Origin: DASPLX01 sp035627375
GTDB taxonomy: Bacteria > Pseudomonadota > Gammaproteobacteria > Burkholderiales > Burkholderiaceae_D
DNA: 40,620 bases
NCBI GenBank assembly: GCA_035627375.1
Contig: DASPLX010000092.1
Coordinates: 1 to 40,620 of the forward strand
Reading direction: 5' to 3'
This document shows, piece by piece, positions 1 through 6,862 of the stretch. Position numbers and translations under genes: made by a program. Every line of letters starts with the position of its first letter. Positions within the stretch are counted from its first letter, which is position 1. The notes under the pieces were generated by a model, which was given only the letters and a program-made list of their open reading frames with translations, had not been told where the DNA came from and ran no database searches.

Positions 1-137
1 CCGAAGCCGCCGGAGCTTTCGGTGTACGGCCGGATCCATCCGTATATCCAGGGCGCGCCCCCGCCCTTGATGAACGACATCTGCCGTTCGTCCAACACGC
101 GGTTGGTATGCAGATCGCGAATGGTGATGGCGGCCAT
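1..137 (-). CDS. Double-glycine leader peptide 1 (C-terminus cut by window edge)
   Basis: Only the first 45 codons are in the window; the 3' end lies beyond position 1. The start ATG is preceded by a GAGGAG ribosome-binding site. The first 26 residues align without gaps with the three genes upstream on the same strand: Ile4, Ile6, Asp8-Leu9, Leu15-Asp16, Met20, Ile23 and Gly25-Gly26. The visible part after GG is GAPWIYGWIRPY followed by Ser/Gly-rich residues, so the core is aromatic at first. Double-glycine leaders of this shape are normally cut after GG by the C39 peptidase domain of an ABC exporter; that is family knowledge, and no exporter is visible here. The core function is unknown. Confidence 0.75.
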   Translation of the reverse strand, partial: MAAITIRDLHTNRVLDERQMSFIKGGGAPWIYGWIRPYTESSGGF

Positions 138-168
138 GGGAAGTCTCCTCGTTTCCTTGCGGACTGGG

Positions 169-366
169 TTAGCGGCGCCGGGAAGCCTGACCGGTTCCCT
201 GCGCTTGCGGCAACGTGTTCGGGTACTCGACCACGCGCCTGGCGCGAGGGCCGGCCGGCGCCGGGTTGAGCTGGCCGCGCACACGGGCTCCGCCGACGAT
301 GGCGGTCATGGCCTGGCGGTCGAGGTCGACGCTCTCGGCTAGATCCTTGATGACGATGCGAGTCAT
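169..366 (-). CDS. Double-glycine leader peptide 2 (65 aa)
   Basis: This is a small gene with a strong AGGAGG site before ATG at 366; a longer reading frame from 432 lacks such a site. The product has the shared 26-residue leader (Ile4, Ile6, Asp8-Leu9, Leu15-Asp16, Met20, Ile23, Gly25-Gly26). The 39-residue core is basic and rich in Pro, Ala and Arg (it starts ARVRGQLNPAPAG and ends in three arginines). That differs sharply from the Asn/Gln-rich cores of peptides 3 and 4, so leaders are conserved while cores diverge, as in secreted-peptide families. The core may be a secreted cationic peptide; this is inference from composition only. Confidence 0.75.
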   Translation of the reverse strand: MTRIVIKDLAESVDLDRQAMTAIVGGARVRGQLNPAPAGPRARRVVEYPNTLPQAQGTGQASRRR

Positions 367-444
367 GATTTGTTCCTCCTGGACGGCACGATCGGGTGGC
401 GTCGGGCAATGAAGATCGGACGTGGACTTCATTGCCCGGCGGGA

Positions 445-708
445 TCAGACGACGGCGCTGGCGGCGGCGAATTGCTTGGGGCTGACATCCAGCCGCAGCG
501 GACCGAATCCGGCGCCGATGATGCCGACGTTGTTGAGCGCATTGACTTCGACGTTCTGGAACTGCGCGATATTCTGGGTGACGCCGACATTGACGTTGGC
601 GACCGGGCCCAGTCCGGCCAGCCACGAATTCCCGCCGTGGACGGCCGACATCGCCTTGCGATCGAGGTCGCGCTGCTCGGGCAAATCGCTGATCATGATG
701 GATGACAT
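445..708 (-). CDS. Double-glycine leader peptide 3 (87 aa)
   Basis: A clear AAGGAG site precedes the ATG. The leader ends LDRKAMSAVHGG with GG at residues 25-26, and hydrophobic residues at -4 (Val), -7 (Met) and -12 (Leu) from the cleavage point match C39-peptidase substrates. The 61-residue core is rich in Asn, Val, Gln and Ala with alternating polar and hydrophobic residues (VTQNIAQFQNVEVNALNNV). It contains no Cys and no recognisable lanthipeptide or microcin motif. The alternation suggests beta strands, possibly self-assembling; that is inference. The gene is about 80 nt from peptide 2 and about 90 nt from peptide 4, so the four may be co-transcribed. Confidence 0.8.
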   Translation of the reverse strand: MSSIMISDLPEQRDLDRKAMSAVHGGNSWLAGLGPVANVNVGVTQNIAQFQNVEVNALNNVGIIGAGFGPLRLDVSPKQFAAASAVV

Positions 709-799
709 GGTGGTTCTCCTTTAGTTCGATGGTTCGAAAGATTCGATAGGCGCGCTGCGATCCGGTGGAGGAGCCGAGGCCTCCACCGGGAGCCCGCGA

Positions 800-1072
800 T
801 CAGAAGTTGATGTTGTTGTTGGCGGTTTGCGTCGGCTTGATCGTCGAGGTGATGCCGGCGGCGAAGGCGACGTTGTTGCCGTTTTCGTTCACGACGTTCT
901 GCGTCTGGCCGATGACTTGCGTGGCGTCGAGCGAGAACTCGTGGCTCGACATGCCCCAGGTCGGCAGCGGCACGGGATAGAGGCCTTTATACATGCCGCC
1001 GCGGACGGATGCCATGGCTTTGGCGTCGAGGGTGTCGGTGTGGGCGAGGTCGGCGATCATCAGGGTTTTCAT
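800..1072 (-). CDS. Double-glycine leader peptide 4 (90 aa), first gene of the array
   Basis: A GAAGGAG site precedes the ATG. The leader ends LDAKAMASVRGG with GG at 25-26. The 64-residue core begins MYKGLYPVPLPTWGMSS and then becomes Gln/Asn-rich. It shares with peptide 3 the pattern TQxIxQxQNVxxN...NNV, so the two are probably paralogues, while peptides 1 and 2 have other cores. It is the promoter-proximal gene of the minus-strand array and is divergent from the kinase gene at 1446. There is no Cys, and the C-terminus is NNNINF. Function is unknown; a secreted signalling, adhesive or antagonistic peptide is possible. Confidence 0.8.
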   Translation of the reverse strand: MKTLMIADLAHTDTLDAKAMASVRGGMYKGLYPVPLPTWGMSSHEFSLDATQVIGQTQNVVNENGNNVAFAAGITSTIKPTQTANNNINF

Positions 1073-1445
1073 GAAATTTCTCCTTCAAGTCGAATCGAGT
1101 GGTTGGTTGGGGTGGTGAGCTTTTTGTCGGGCTCGACCCCTATTCAGCAGGGACCGTGCCACCCGCCGCGTGCCGCCTGGCCGAGCCCAGGATTCTTCGC
1201 CCAAGTGGTTGAATCCATTGGATAAATCCACGGCGACGACGGCGCCTGCCGGACTCCCGTTGTCATTCGGGCAGCCGCCATCCGACGGCCGGGGGCCAAC
1301 ACTTTCCGGGGCGGTGTTCGATTTCCTCCGACACCGGACGCCGTCGGGCAGCCGCCGCAAAAAAGAATCGGGCGATCGAACCGCCGATGTGAATTTGCAC
1401 AGGGCGCTTGTGTCTCATGCAATGAACGGATTCATGGGGGAACTT
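1073..1445. other. Divergent intergenic region between peptide array and kinase
   Basis: These 373 bases separate the minus-strand peptide genes from the plus-strand kinase. They should hold both promoters, but I see no convincing -35/-10 pair or palindrome. The kinase frame stays open leftward to 1170, but the extra residues are Pro/Ser/Arg-rich and lack any domain, so I treat that stretch as non-coding. Confidence 0.4.
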
Positions 1446-3470
1446 ATGGCCAGTCTTGCGCAAGCGATGCATGCTTTCCAAAGCGGCGCTCTGTCGCATC
1501 GCGAGTTTCTCGCGCGGATCGATAGCGCCCTGGCCTCGGACCGCTCGAACCTGGCGCGCCTGACCGAGATGCTGGGCGAGGAACGCACGCGCATCGGCTT
1601 GCCGCCGGACGTCTATTCGGAACTGCAACGGCGGGTTCGGCATGTGGCGCCGTCGATGCAGCCGGCGGGCGACGAGGAGACGCGCATGCGCACCGGGCCG
1701 AGCGAGCGGCCGGGTTCGGTCGCGCCGCCGGCGGACGGGATGCGAACCGACGGCGGCGCCGACCTTATCAAGGGCGTGGGGGATACGCTCAACGGCCGCT
1801 TCGTTCTCGAGGAATGCATCGGCTTCGGCGGCATGGGCACGGTCTACAAGGCGCTCGACCTGCGCAAGCAGGAAGCGTCCGACCGCATGCCCTACATCGC
1901 GATCAAGGTATTGAACGTGCAGTTTCGCGGACATCCGAAGTCCCTGATCGCGCTGCAACGCGAGGCGCGCAAGGCGCAGACGCTGGCGCATCCGAACATC
2001 GTGACCGTCTACGACTTCGACCGCGACGGTTCCATGGTCTACCTGACCATGGAATATCTGTCGGGAAAGCCGCTCAGCCGGGTGCTGCGGACGCCCGGTT
2101 TCGCCGGACTGCCTTATCATGAGACGCTCCGCATCATCGACGGCGTCGGCCGCGCGCTTTCCTATGCGCATGAGCGCGGCTTCGTGCATTGCGATCTCAA
2201 GCCCGCCAACGTGTTTCTTACCGATCGCGGCGAAGTGAAGGTCATCGACTTCGGGATCGCGCGCGTCTTCCGGAAATCGGAGGAGGATGCGGAGGCCACC
2301 GTGTTCGATGCCGGCAGCCTGGGCGGGATGACGCCGGCGTATGCGAGCCCGGAGGTGATCGAGCGTCTCGAGCCCGACCCGCGCGACGATATCTATGCGC
2401 TGGGATGCATCACCTACGAACTGCTGACCGGGCGCCATCCTTTCGACCGCCTGCCCGCCGCGCAGGCGCGCGGCAACGGCATGAAGCCATCGCGGCCGAA
2501 GAAGCTCGGTTATCGGCAATGGCGGGCGCTGAAGGCGGCGCTGGCCTTCGAGCGCGCGGCGAGAGTGCCGAGCGTCGCGCGTTTCGTGCAGCAGATGCGT
2601 CCTGCGCCGCCCTTCATGGTCTATGCCGGCCGGGCTGCCGTGGCGCTGGCGGTGGCGGCGCTGGGCGTGGGGGGCGTCCGTTATTACCAGGATTACCGCG
2701 ATGCGCGCATCGAGAGCAGCGGCGGCTCCAGCGGATCCAGCGGCGCCGCGACGACCGACGGCGCTTCGGCGGCGCCCGCGACGCCGCCCGTGGAGCCGCC
2801 CCTGTCGGTCGCGTCGATCGCACCGCTTCTCGCCGGCGTGCCGTGTTCCGCCCTGGCGCCTTCGGTGCGCGGGCAAGAGCTGCGGGTGCAGGGTTACGTG
2901 GGCAAGAGCTTCGGCATCGACCGGTTGCGCGACATGCTGGACGACGCGCCGGGGGTGAGCGCCTTGAGCCTGGACGTGCGGCAGGTCGGAGAGCATGCAT
3001 GCCCGGTGATCGAAACCTTCGCGCCGTACTGGAAAGGCAGCCGCGGGACCGGCATATCGCTGCGGGTGCGCGCGCCCAACGCGGAACTGAGCGAAGGCCA
3101 GCCGCTGATCGTGGATATCAAGAGCCCCGGCTACGATTCGCATGTCTATGTCGACTATTACGTCCTGGACGGCAACGTGTCGCATCTGCTGCCCAGCGTG
3201 CGCGCGCGCGCCAACCAGGCGCCGCCGCATCACGAGGCGGTCATCGGCGGCCTCGGCAATTGGGTGATCTCCAAGCCGTTCGGCGCCGAGATGATCGTGC
3301 TGCTCGCCACGCCGGTTCCGTTGTTCGACGGCTTGCGTCCGGATTACGAGCCGGGCCAGGCGTACCTGAAGGCGGCGCAGAAGCGCTTGGGCGAGATCGC
3401 GGCGAAATACGGGCCTGGCCGGATCGCGGTCGATTTCGTTCAAATCACCACGCGGGAAAGGGGCCGTTGA
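1446..3470 (+). CDS. Membrane-anchored Ser/Thr protein kinase with C-terminal DUF4384-like domain
   Basis: The product is 674 aa from ATG 1446, which follows GGGGGAA; ATGs at 1422 and 1434 are alternatives. Residues ~1-110 are helical then Pro-rich. A Hanks-type kinase domain spans ~117-385, with a Gly-rich loop GFGGMGTVYKA, the Lys of AIKV, a catalytic loop HCDLKPAN (~247), DFG (~268), and SPE where APE is usual. The catalytic loop has Cys where HRD has Arg, a non-RD feature. A hydrophobic segment (~391-415) is followed by a Ser/Gly/Pro-rich linker and a region containing DSHVYVDYYVLDGNVSHLLPS, typical of DUF4384. The kinase is therefore cytoplasmic with a probable periplasmic sensor. Its divergence from the peptide array suggests, without proof, a link to peptide production or response. 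Confidence 0.88.
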   Translation: MASLAQAMHAFQSGALSHREFLARIDSALASDRSNLARLTEMLGEERTRIGLPPDVYSELQRRVRHVAPSMQPAGDEETRMRTGPSERPGSVAPPADGMRTDGGADLIKGVGDTLNGRFVLEECIGFGGMGTVYKALDLRKQEASDRMPYIAIKVLNVQFRGHPKSLIALQREARKAQTLAHPNIVTVYDFDRDGSMVYLTMEYLSGKPLSRVLRTPGFAGLPYHETLRIIDGVGRALSYAHERGFVHCDLKPANVFLTDRGEVKVIDFGIARVFRKSEEDAEATVFDAGSLGGMTPAYASPEVIERLEPDPRDDIYALGCITYELLTGRHPFDRLPAAQARGNGMKPSRPKKLGYRQWRALKAALAFERAARVPSVARFVQQMRPAPPFMVYAGRAAVALAVAALGVGGVRYYQDYRDARIESSGGSSGSSGAATTDGASAAPATPPVEPPLSVASIAPLLAGVPCSALAPSVRGQELRVQGYVGKSFGIDRLRDMLDDAPGVSALSLDVRQVGEHACPVIETFAPYWKGSRGTGISLRVRAPNAELSEGQPLIVDIKSPGYDSHVYVDYYVLDGNVSHLLPSVRARANQAPPHHEAVIGGLGNWVISKPFGAEMIVLLATPVPLFDGLRPDYEPGQAYLKAAQKRLGEIAAKYGPGRIAVDFVQITTRERGR

Positions 3471-3539
3471 ACCGCGGCACGGCCGAGTTGAGCCCGCATG
3501 ACGCTCGCTCTACAATGACGGCATTCGGAGACCGTCCTC

Positions 3540-4331
3540 ATGAGAAATTCGCGCCGCTTGCTGCTGTTTGCCGCCATGCTGATCCCGGCATGGGCCTACG
3601 GAGCCTCATACACCTGCGTTTCGCTTGAATATCCGCCCTTGATCCGTACGGGCGACGACGGCAAGCCGGAGGGATTGGCGGTGGAACTCGTCTCCCGCGT
3701 GTTCCGGCAATTGGGGCATACCTTGAAGGTGGAGATCTATCCCTGGGCGCGCTCGCTGGAGCTGGTCCGGACCGGCCAGGCGGATTGCGTCTTCACCGCC
3801 TACCGCTCCCCCGATCGCGAACAATTCCTGGATTTCAGCAACGAGCCCATCGTCCCGCAGATCGTGTATCTGTATGCGCGCAAGGACAGCAAGATCGCCT
3901 TCGACGGCAACCTGGACAGTCTCAAGGGACTCCGCGTGGGAACAGCGCACAAGGTGTTGTATGGCGCCAGGTTCGAAGAGGCGCGCTCCAGGCTGGACAT
4001 CTACGAGGCGCCGACCATCGAACTCATCTTCCAGAAGCTGGCCCACGGCCGGGTCGACGTCGTGCCGAGCAATGTCTACACGGCGACCGCGACGCTTGCG
4101 GCGCTGGGCTTGCGCGATTCCTCGGGACCGGTGGTGAAGCTGCCGACGCCGGTGGAGATCGTGCCGAGCTTTATCGGATTCTCGAAGCAGCGGAAATTGA
4201 CCGCCTTGCGCGACGGCTTCGACGCGGAATTCAGGAAGATGCTGGCTTCCGGCGAATGCCGCCAACTGTTCGAGAAGTACCGGATCGAATCGACGGCCGA
4301 ATTGGCCAGGTTCTTCGAGCGCAGTCGCTGA
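3540..4331 (+). CDS. Periplasmic substrate-binding protein, bacterial family 3 (amino-acid type)
   Basis: The 263-aa protein has a signal peptide: basic MRNSRR, a hydrophobic stretch, and a probable cut after AYGA near residue 22. The mature part has the family 3 layout: an N-terminal strand leading to YPPL, GKPEGLAVELVSRVF, a WARSLELVRTGQADCVF segment, the hinge, then LKGLRVGT and a C-terminal helix. No ABC permease or ATPase genes adjoin it, so it may be an orphan binding protein or sensor. It lies 69 nt after the kinase gene on the same strand and could be co-transcribed. The ligand cannot be told; polar amino acids are usual for the family. A similar protein is encoded at 14235-15029. Confidence 0.85.
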   Translation: MRNSRRLLLFAAMLIPAWAYGASYTCVSLEYPPLIRTGDDGKPEGLAVELVSRVFRQLGHTLKVEIYPWARSLELVRTGQADCVFTAYRSPDREQFLDFSNEPIVPQIVYLYARKDSKIAFDGNLDSLKGLRVGTAHKVLYGARFEEARSRLDIYEAPTIELIFQKLAHGRVDVVPSNVYTATATLAALGLRDSSGPVVKLPTPVEIVPSFIGFSKQRKLTALRDGFDAEFRKMLASGECRQLFEKYRIESTAELARFFERSR

Positions 4332-4473
4332 TCCCCGGCAATCCCCGCGCGGGCGGCGTGGCTTCGCAAGTCAATTCCCAGGCTCCGCGCGCCCGCAAGT
4401 TTACTTCGCCTGCGGAACGGGGCGGCCTATGATGAATCGTGCGCGAATCCCGCATGCGAAGGAGGCGGACATC

Positions 4474-5166
4474 ATGGGATGGCTACAGCACAGCCACGAG
4501 AAATCGCTGTTCGGCCAACTGCTGGTCAAGAAGAACCTGATCTCCGAGGAGCAGCTGCGGCGCGCCATCGAGCAGCAACGCCGTACCGGCCAGCGGCTGG
4601 GGGAGATCTTCGCCGAGTGGAACGCCGTCACGCACGGGCATGTGCAGGACGCATTGCGCGCGCAGCGCAACCTGCGGCTGGCGGCGGCGGTCGCCGCCGT
4701 CTTGCTCGGCCCGCTGGAGGCGTTCGCCGCCGCGCCGGCGCCGGTGCCCCAGGTCGCCGAACCGGCGACGGCAGCCGAGGACAGCGGCTTGCGCGTCATG
4801 ACCGAGGAAGATCTCGAGCGCGTTTCCGCGCAAGGCCTGTCGGAAGCGATCCTGCGGGCGATGCGGTCTTCGCCGAAAGACGACGGCGTCAAGGTGCTGG
4901 GCGACATCGCGCGGCTGATGAATCCGCTGCTCGGCTTGCTCGACGCCGACGTGACGATGAAGGACGTCGTCTACGATCCCGCCAACGCGGCGGCCGTCGT
5001 CAACCGGGACGGCTCCATCACGCTCCGGATGCCGAGTTCGATCGGCGAACTCAAGTTCGAGCATATCCGCGTGCGCGGCAGCGCCGGGCCGAGCTTCGGC
5101 AGCATCGTCATGCGCGGGATCGACCTGACGGGAACGACCATCACGCTGTCGCCGCTGCAGCGTTAG
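4474..5166 (+). CDS. Membrane protein with GspE/MshE-N-like N-terminus and DUF6160-like C-terminus
   Basis: The product is 230 aa from ATG 4474, which follows AAGGAGG at good spacing; an upstream in-frame ATG at 4429 lacks a site. Residues ~8-60 (LFGQLLVKKNLISEEQL, then RRTGQRLGEIF and a final QDALRAQ) match the short helical domain at the start of type II secretion/type IV pilus ATPases, which in MshE binds c-di-GMP. A hydrophobic segment (~65-85, ending AFAAAPAP) follows. The rest has a motif MTEEDLERVSAQG and repeated short strands ending GTTITLSPLQR, reminiscent of DUF6160/FilE-type pilus-associated proteins. No ATPase domain is present, so it is not a secretion motor. Family assignment of the C-terminus is tentative. 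Confidence 0.7.
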   Translation: MGWLQHSHEKSLFGQLLVKKNLISEEQLRRAIEQQRRTGQRLGEIFAEWNAVTHGHVQDALRAQRNLRLAAAVAAVLLGPLEAFAAAPAPVPQVAEPATAAEDSGLRVMTEEDLERVSAQGLSEAILRAMRSSPKDDGVKVLGDIARLMNPLLGLLDADVTMKDVVYDPANAAAVVNRDGSITLRMPSSIGELKFEHIRVRGSAGPSFGSIVMRGIDLTGTTITLSPLQR

Positions 5167-5194
5167 GCGGAGAGCCGATCTGGCGGGGACGGCG

Positions 5195-5509
5195 CTATTT
5201 GAAGAACAGCAGCCGCGAGGTGAACGTGTAGTCGGCCTCGGCCGCCATCAGGCCAGCCAGCACCAGCAGGCAGAGCGGCGGAACCAGGATCGCGCAGACG
5301 AGCGCCATGCGCTCCCATGCCATGTGCATGAAGATGGCGACGATCAGCCCGGCCTTCAGGATCATGAAGATCAGGATCAGGCTCCAGCGCAGGATGCCCT
5401 GGAAATGGAAATAGTCGACCAGGTAAGACAGCGTGCTGAGCACGAACAGCAGCACCCAGATCTTCAGGTAGAGGCCGATCGGATGTTGTTGGCCTTCATG
5501 CGCGGTCAT
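5195..5509 (-). CDS. Cytochrome c oxidase subunit IV family protein (COX4_pro)
   Basis: The 104-aa protein has three predicted membrane helices (IWVLLFVLSTLSYLV; WSLILIFMILKAGLIVAIFMH; LVCAILVPPLCLLVLAGLM). The middle helix with KAGLIVAIFMHM is typical of bacterial subunit IV (caa3/bo3 type), a small assembly and stability subunit. It is the last gene of the oxidase operon, 8 nt after the subunit III gene. The longer frame starting at 6085 is a shadow; the start at 5509 fits the family length of about 100 aa. Confidence 0.88.
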   Translation of the reverse strand: MTAHEGQQHPIGLYLKIWVLLFVLSTLSYLVDYFHFQGILRWSLILIFMILKAGLIVAIFMHMAWERMALVCAILVPPLCLLVLAGLMAAEADYTFTSRLLFFK

Positions 5510-5517
5510 GGCAGCCC

Positions 5518-6204
5518 TCACCAGAGATAGAAGAACGCGAAGATGAATACCCAGACCAGGTCGACGAAGTGCCAGTACAGGCCGGCGATCTCGACGATCT
5601 GGTAATTGCCGGTCGCTTCGTAGCGGCCGCGCAGCACGCGCGCGGCGACCCAGAGCAGGTAGATCACGCCGCAGGTCACATGCAGGCCGTGGAAGCCGGT
5701 GATCATGAAGAAGGTCGAGCCGAATTGCGCCGCGCCCATCGGATTGCCCCAGGGCCGCACGCCCTCGAGGATCAGCTTGGTCCATTCGAAGGCTTGCATG
5801 CCGACGAAGGAGGCGCCGAGCACGGCGGTCGCCAGCATCAGCAAGGCGGTTTTCCGGCGCTCGCGACGGTAGGCGAAATTGACGGCCATCGCCATCGTGC
5901 CGCTGCTCGTGATGAGGATGAAGGTCATGATCGCGATCAGGATCAGCGGCACCGGGGCGCCGCCGATGTGGAGGGCGAACACTTCGCTCGGGTTCGGCCA
6001 CGGCACCGTGGTCGAGGCGCGCACCGTCATGTAGCCGGTCAGGAAACTGCCGAAGATGAAGGTGTCCGAGAGCAGGAAGATCCACATCATCGCCTTGCCC
6101 CAGGAGACCTGGAAGGCTTGCCGGTCCGACGCCCAGTCGGCGACCAGGCCGCGCCAGCCGGCCGCGCCGGCGGCTTCCGGAGAGGAGGTCAGCGGTGCGT
6201 TCAT
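5518..6204 (-). CDS. ctaE: Cytochrome c oxidase subunit III (heme-copper oxidase subunit III)
   Basis: The 228-aa protein starts at ATG 6204 after GGGAGATG; a start at 6231 would reach into the upstream gene. Helices include MMWIFLLSDTFIFGSFLTGY, MTFILITSSGTMAMAV and the C-terminal WHFVDLVWVFIFAFFYLW. The motif FHGLHVTCGV (helix V) and the YWHFVD ending are family signatures. Subunit III binds the core of the proton-pumping oxidase and stabilises proton uptake. It lies 4 nt after a second subunit III homologue and 8 nt before the subunit IV gene, inside one operon. Confidence 0.92.
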   Translation of the reverse strand: MNAPLTSSPEAAGAAGWRGLVADWASDRQAFQVSWGKAMMWIFLLSDTFIFGSFLTGYMTVRASTTVPWPNPSEVFALHIGGAPVPLILIAIMTFILITSSGTMAMAVNFAYRRERRKTALLMLATAVLGASFVGMQAFEWTKLILEGVRPWGNPMGAAQFGSTFFMITGFHGLHVTCGVIYLLWVAARVLRGRYEATGNYQIVEIAGLYWHFVDLVWVFIFAFFYLW

Positions 6205-6208
6205 GGGT

Positions 6209-6862
6209 TCATCTCCCGCAGATATAGGCAACGATTTCCGGCGTCAGCCCGGCGAATGTCGCATAGAGCGCGATCCAGGCGGCGAGCAGGAAATGCCAAT
6301 AGCGCGCGCACAGCCGGATCCGGCGAGCGCTTTCCCGAGCGGCTTCCCTTCCCGCGCGTTCCATGCGATGCATCGCCCAGCCCCAGGCGGCGAGGCCGCC
6401 GAGCACGTGCAAGCCGTGCATGGCCGTCAGCAGGTAGAAGAAACTTGCCGCCGGATTCCCGGTCGGCATCACGCGCATGGCGAGCAGGTCGCGCCATCCC
6501 CAGACCTGCATGCCGATGAATCCGAGCGCGCACCATCCGCCGGCCAGCGCCAACGCACGCATCAGCGCGGCGGACGACGCTGCACCCTGCATGCAGGCGC
6601 TGCCGGCGACCAGGAGCGCGGTGCCGAGCCAGAGCTGCCACGGGAGTTGGATGGATGCCCAGTCGTTGTTCTCCATGCGCATGACATAGGCGGCGATGAA
6701 CAGCGAAAACAGGGAAGTCGCCACGCCGATGAATACCCACAGGCCAATGCCGCCCGGCGAATCCAGGTCTCGCGGCCGCTGGCCGCCCGGGCCGCCGGAA
6801 CGCGGCAAGGAGCGCTCGTCGTCCGCGCGATCGGGTGCTTTCAGGATGGCGCTCGTATTCAT
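6209..6862 (-). CDS. Second, divergent cytochrome c oxidase subunit III homologue
   Basis: The 217-aa protein starts at ATG 6862, overlapping the ctaD stop by 4 nt (ATGA), which implies translational coupling. After a polar N-terminus (~1-35) come membrane helices, including IGLWVFIGVATSLFSLFIAAY and a FFYLLTAMHGLHVLGG helix that matches the subunit III core motif. The C-terminal YWHFLLAAWIALYATF lacks the acidic residue of the usual WHFVD. Two subunit III-like genes in tandem are known in some caa3-type operons; the second may supply part of a longer or split subunit III. Both are intact, so this is not a broken duplicate. Confidence 0.85.
   Translation of the reverse strand: MNTSAILKAPDRADDERSLPRSGGPGGQRPRDLDSPGGIGLWVFIGVATSLFSLFIAAYVMRMENNDWASIQLPWQLWLGTALLVAGSACMQGAASSAALMRALALAGGWCALGFIGMQVWGWRDLLAMRVMPTGNPAASFFYLLTAMHGLHVLGGLAAWGWAMHRMERAGREAARESARRIRLCARYWHFLLAAWIALYATFAGLTPEIVAYICGR

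Noticed and set aside
1170..1445. N-terminal extension of the kinase.
   Set aside because: No ribosome-binding site at 1170, Pro/Ser/Arg-rich sequence unlike a domain; a start at 1446 is preferred.
1263..3443. Very long minus-strand reading frame opposite the kinase gene; similar long frames lie opposite glnA (36209-37747) and the GH2 gene.
   Set aside because: They are Arg/His-rich antisense shadows caused by high GC at third codon positions, without domains or start signals.
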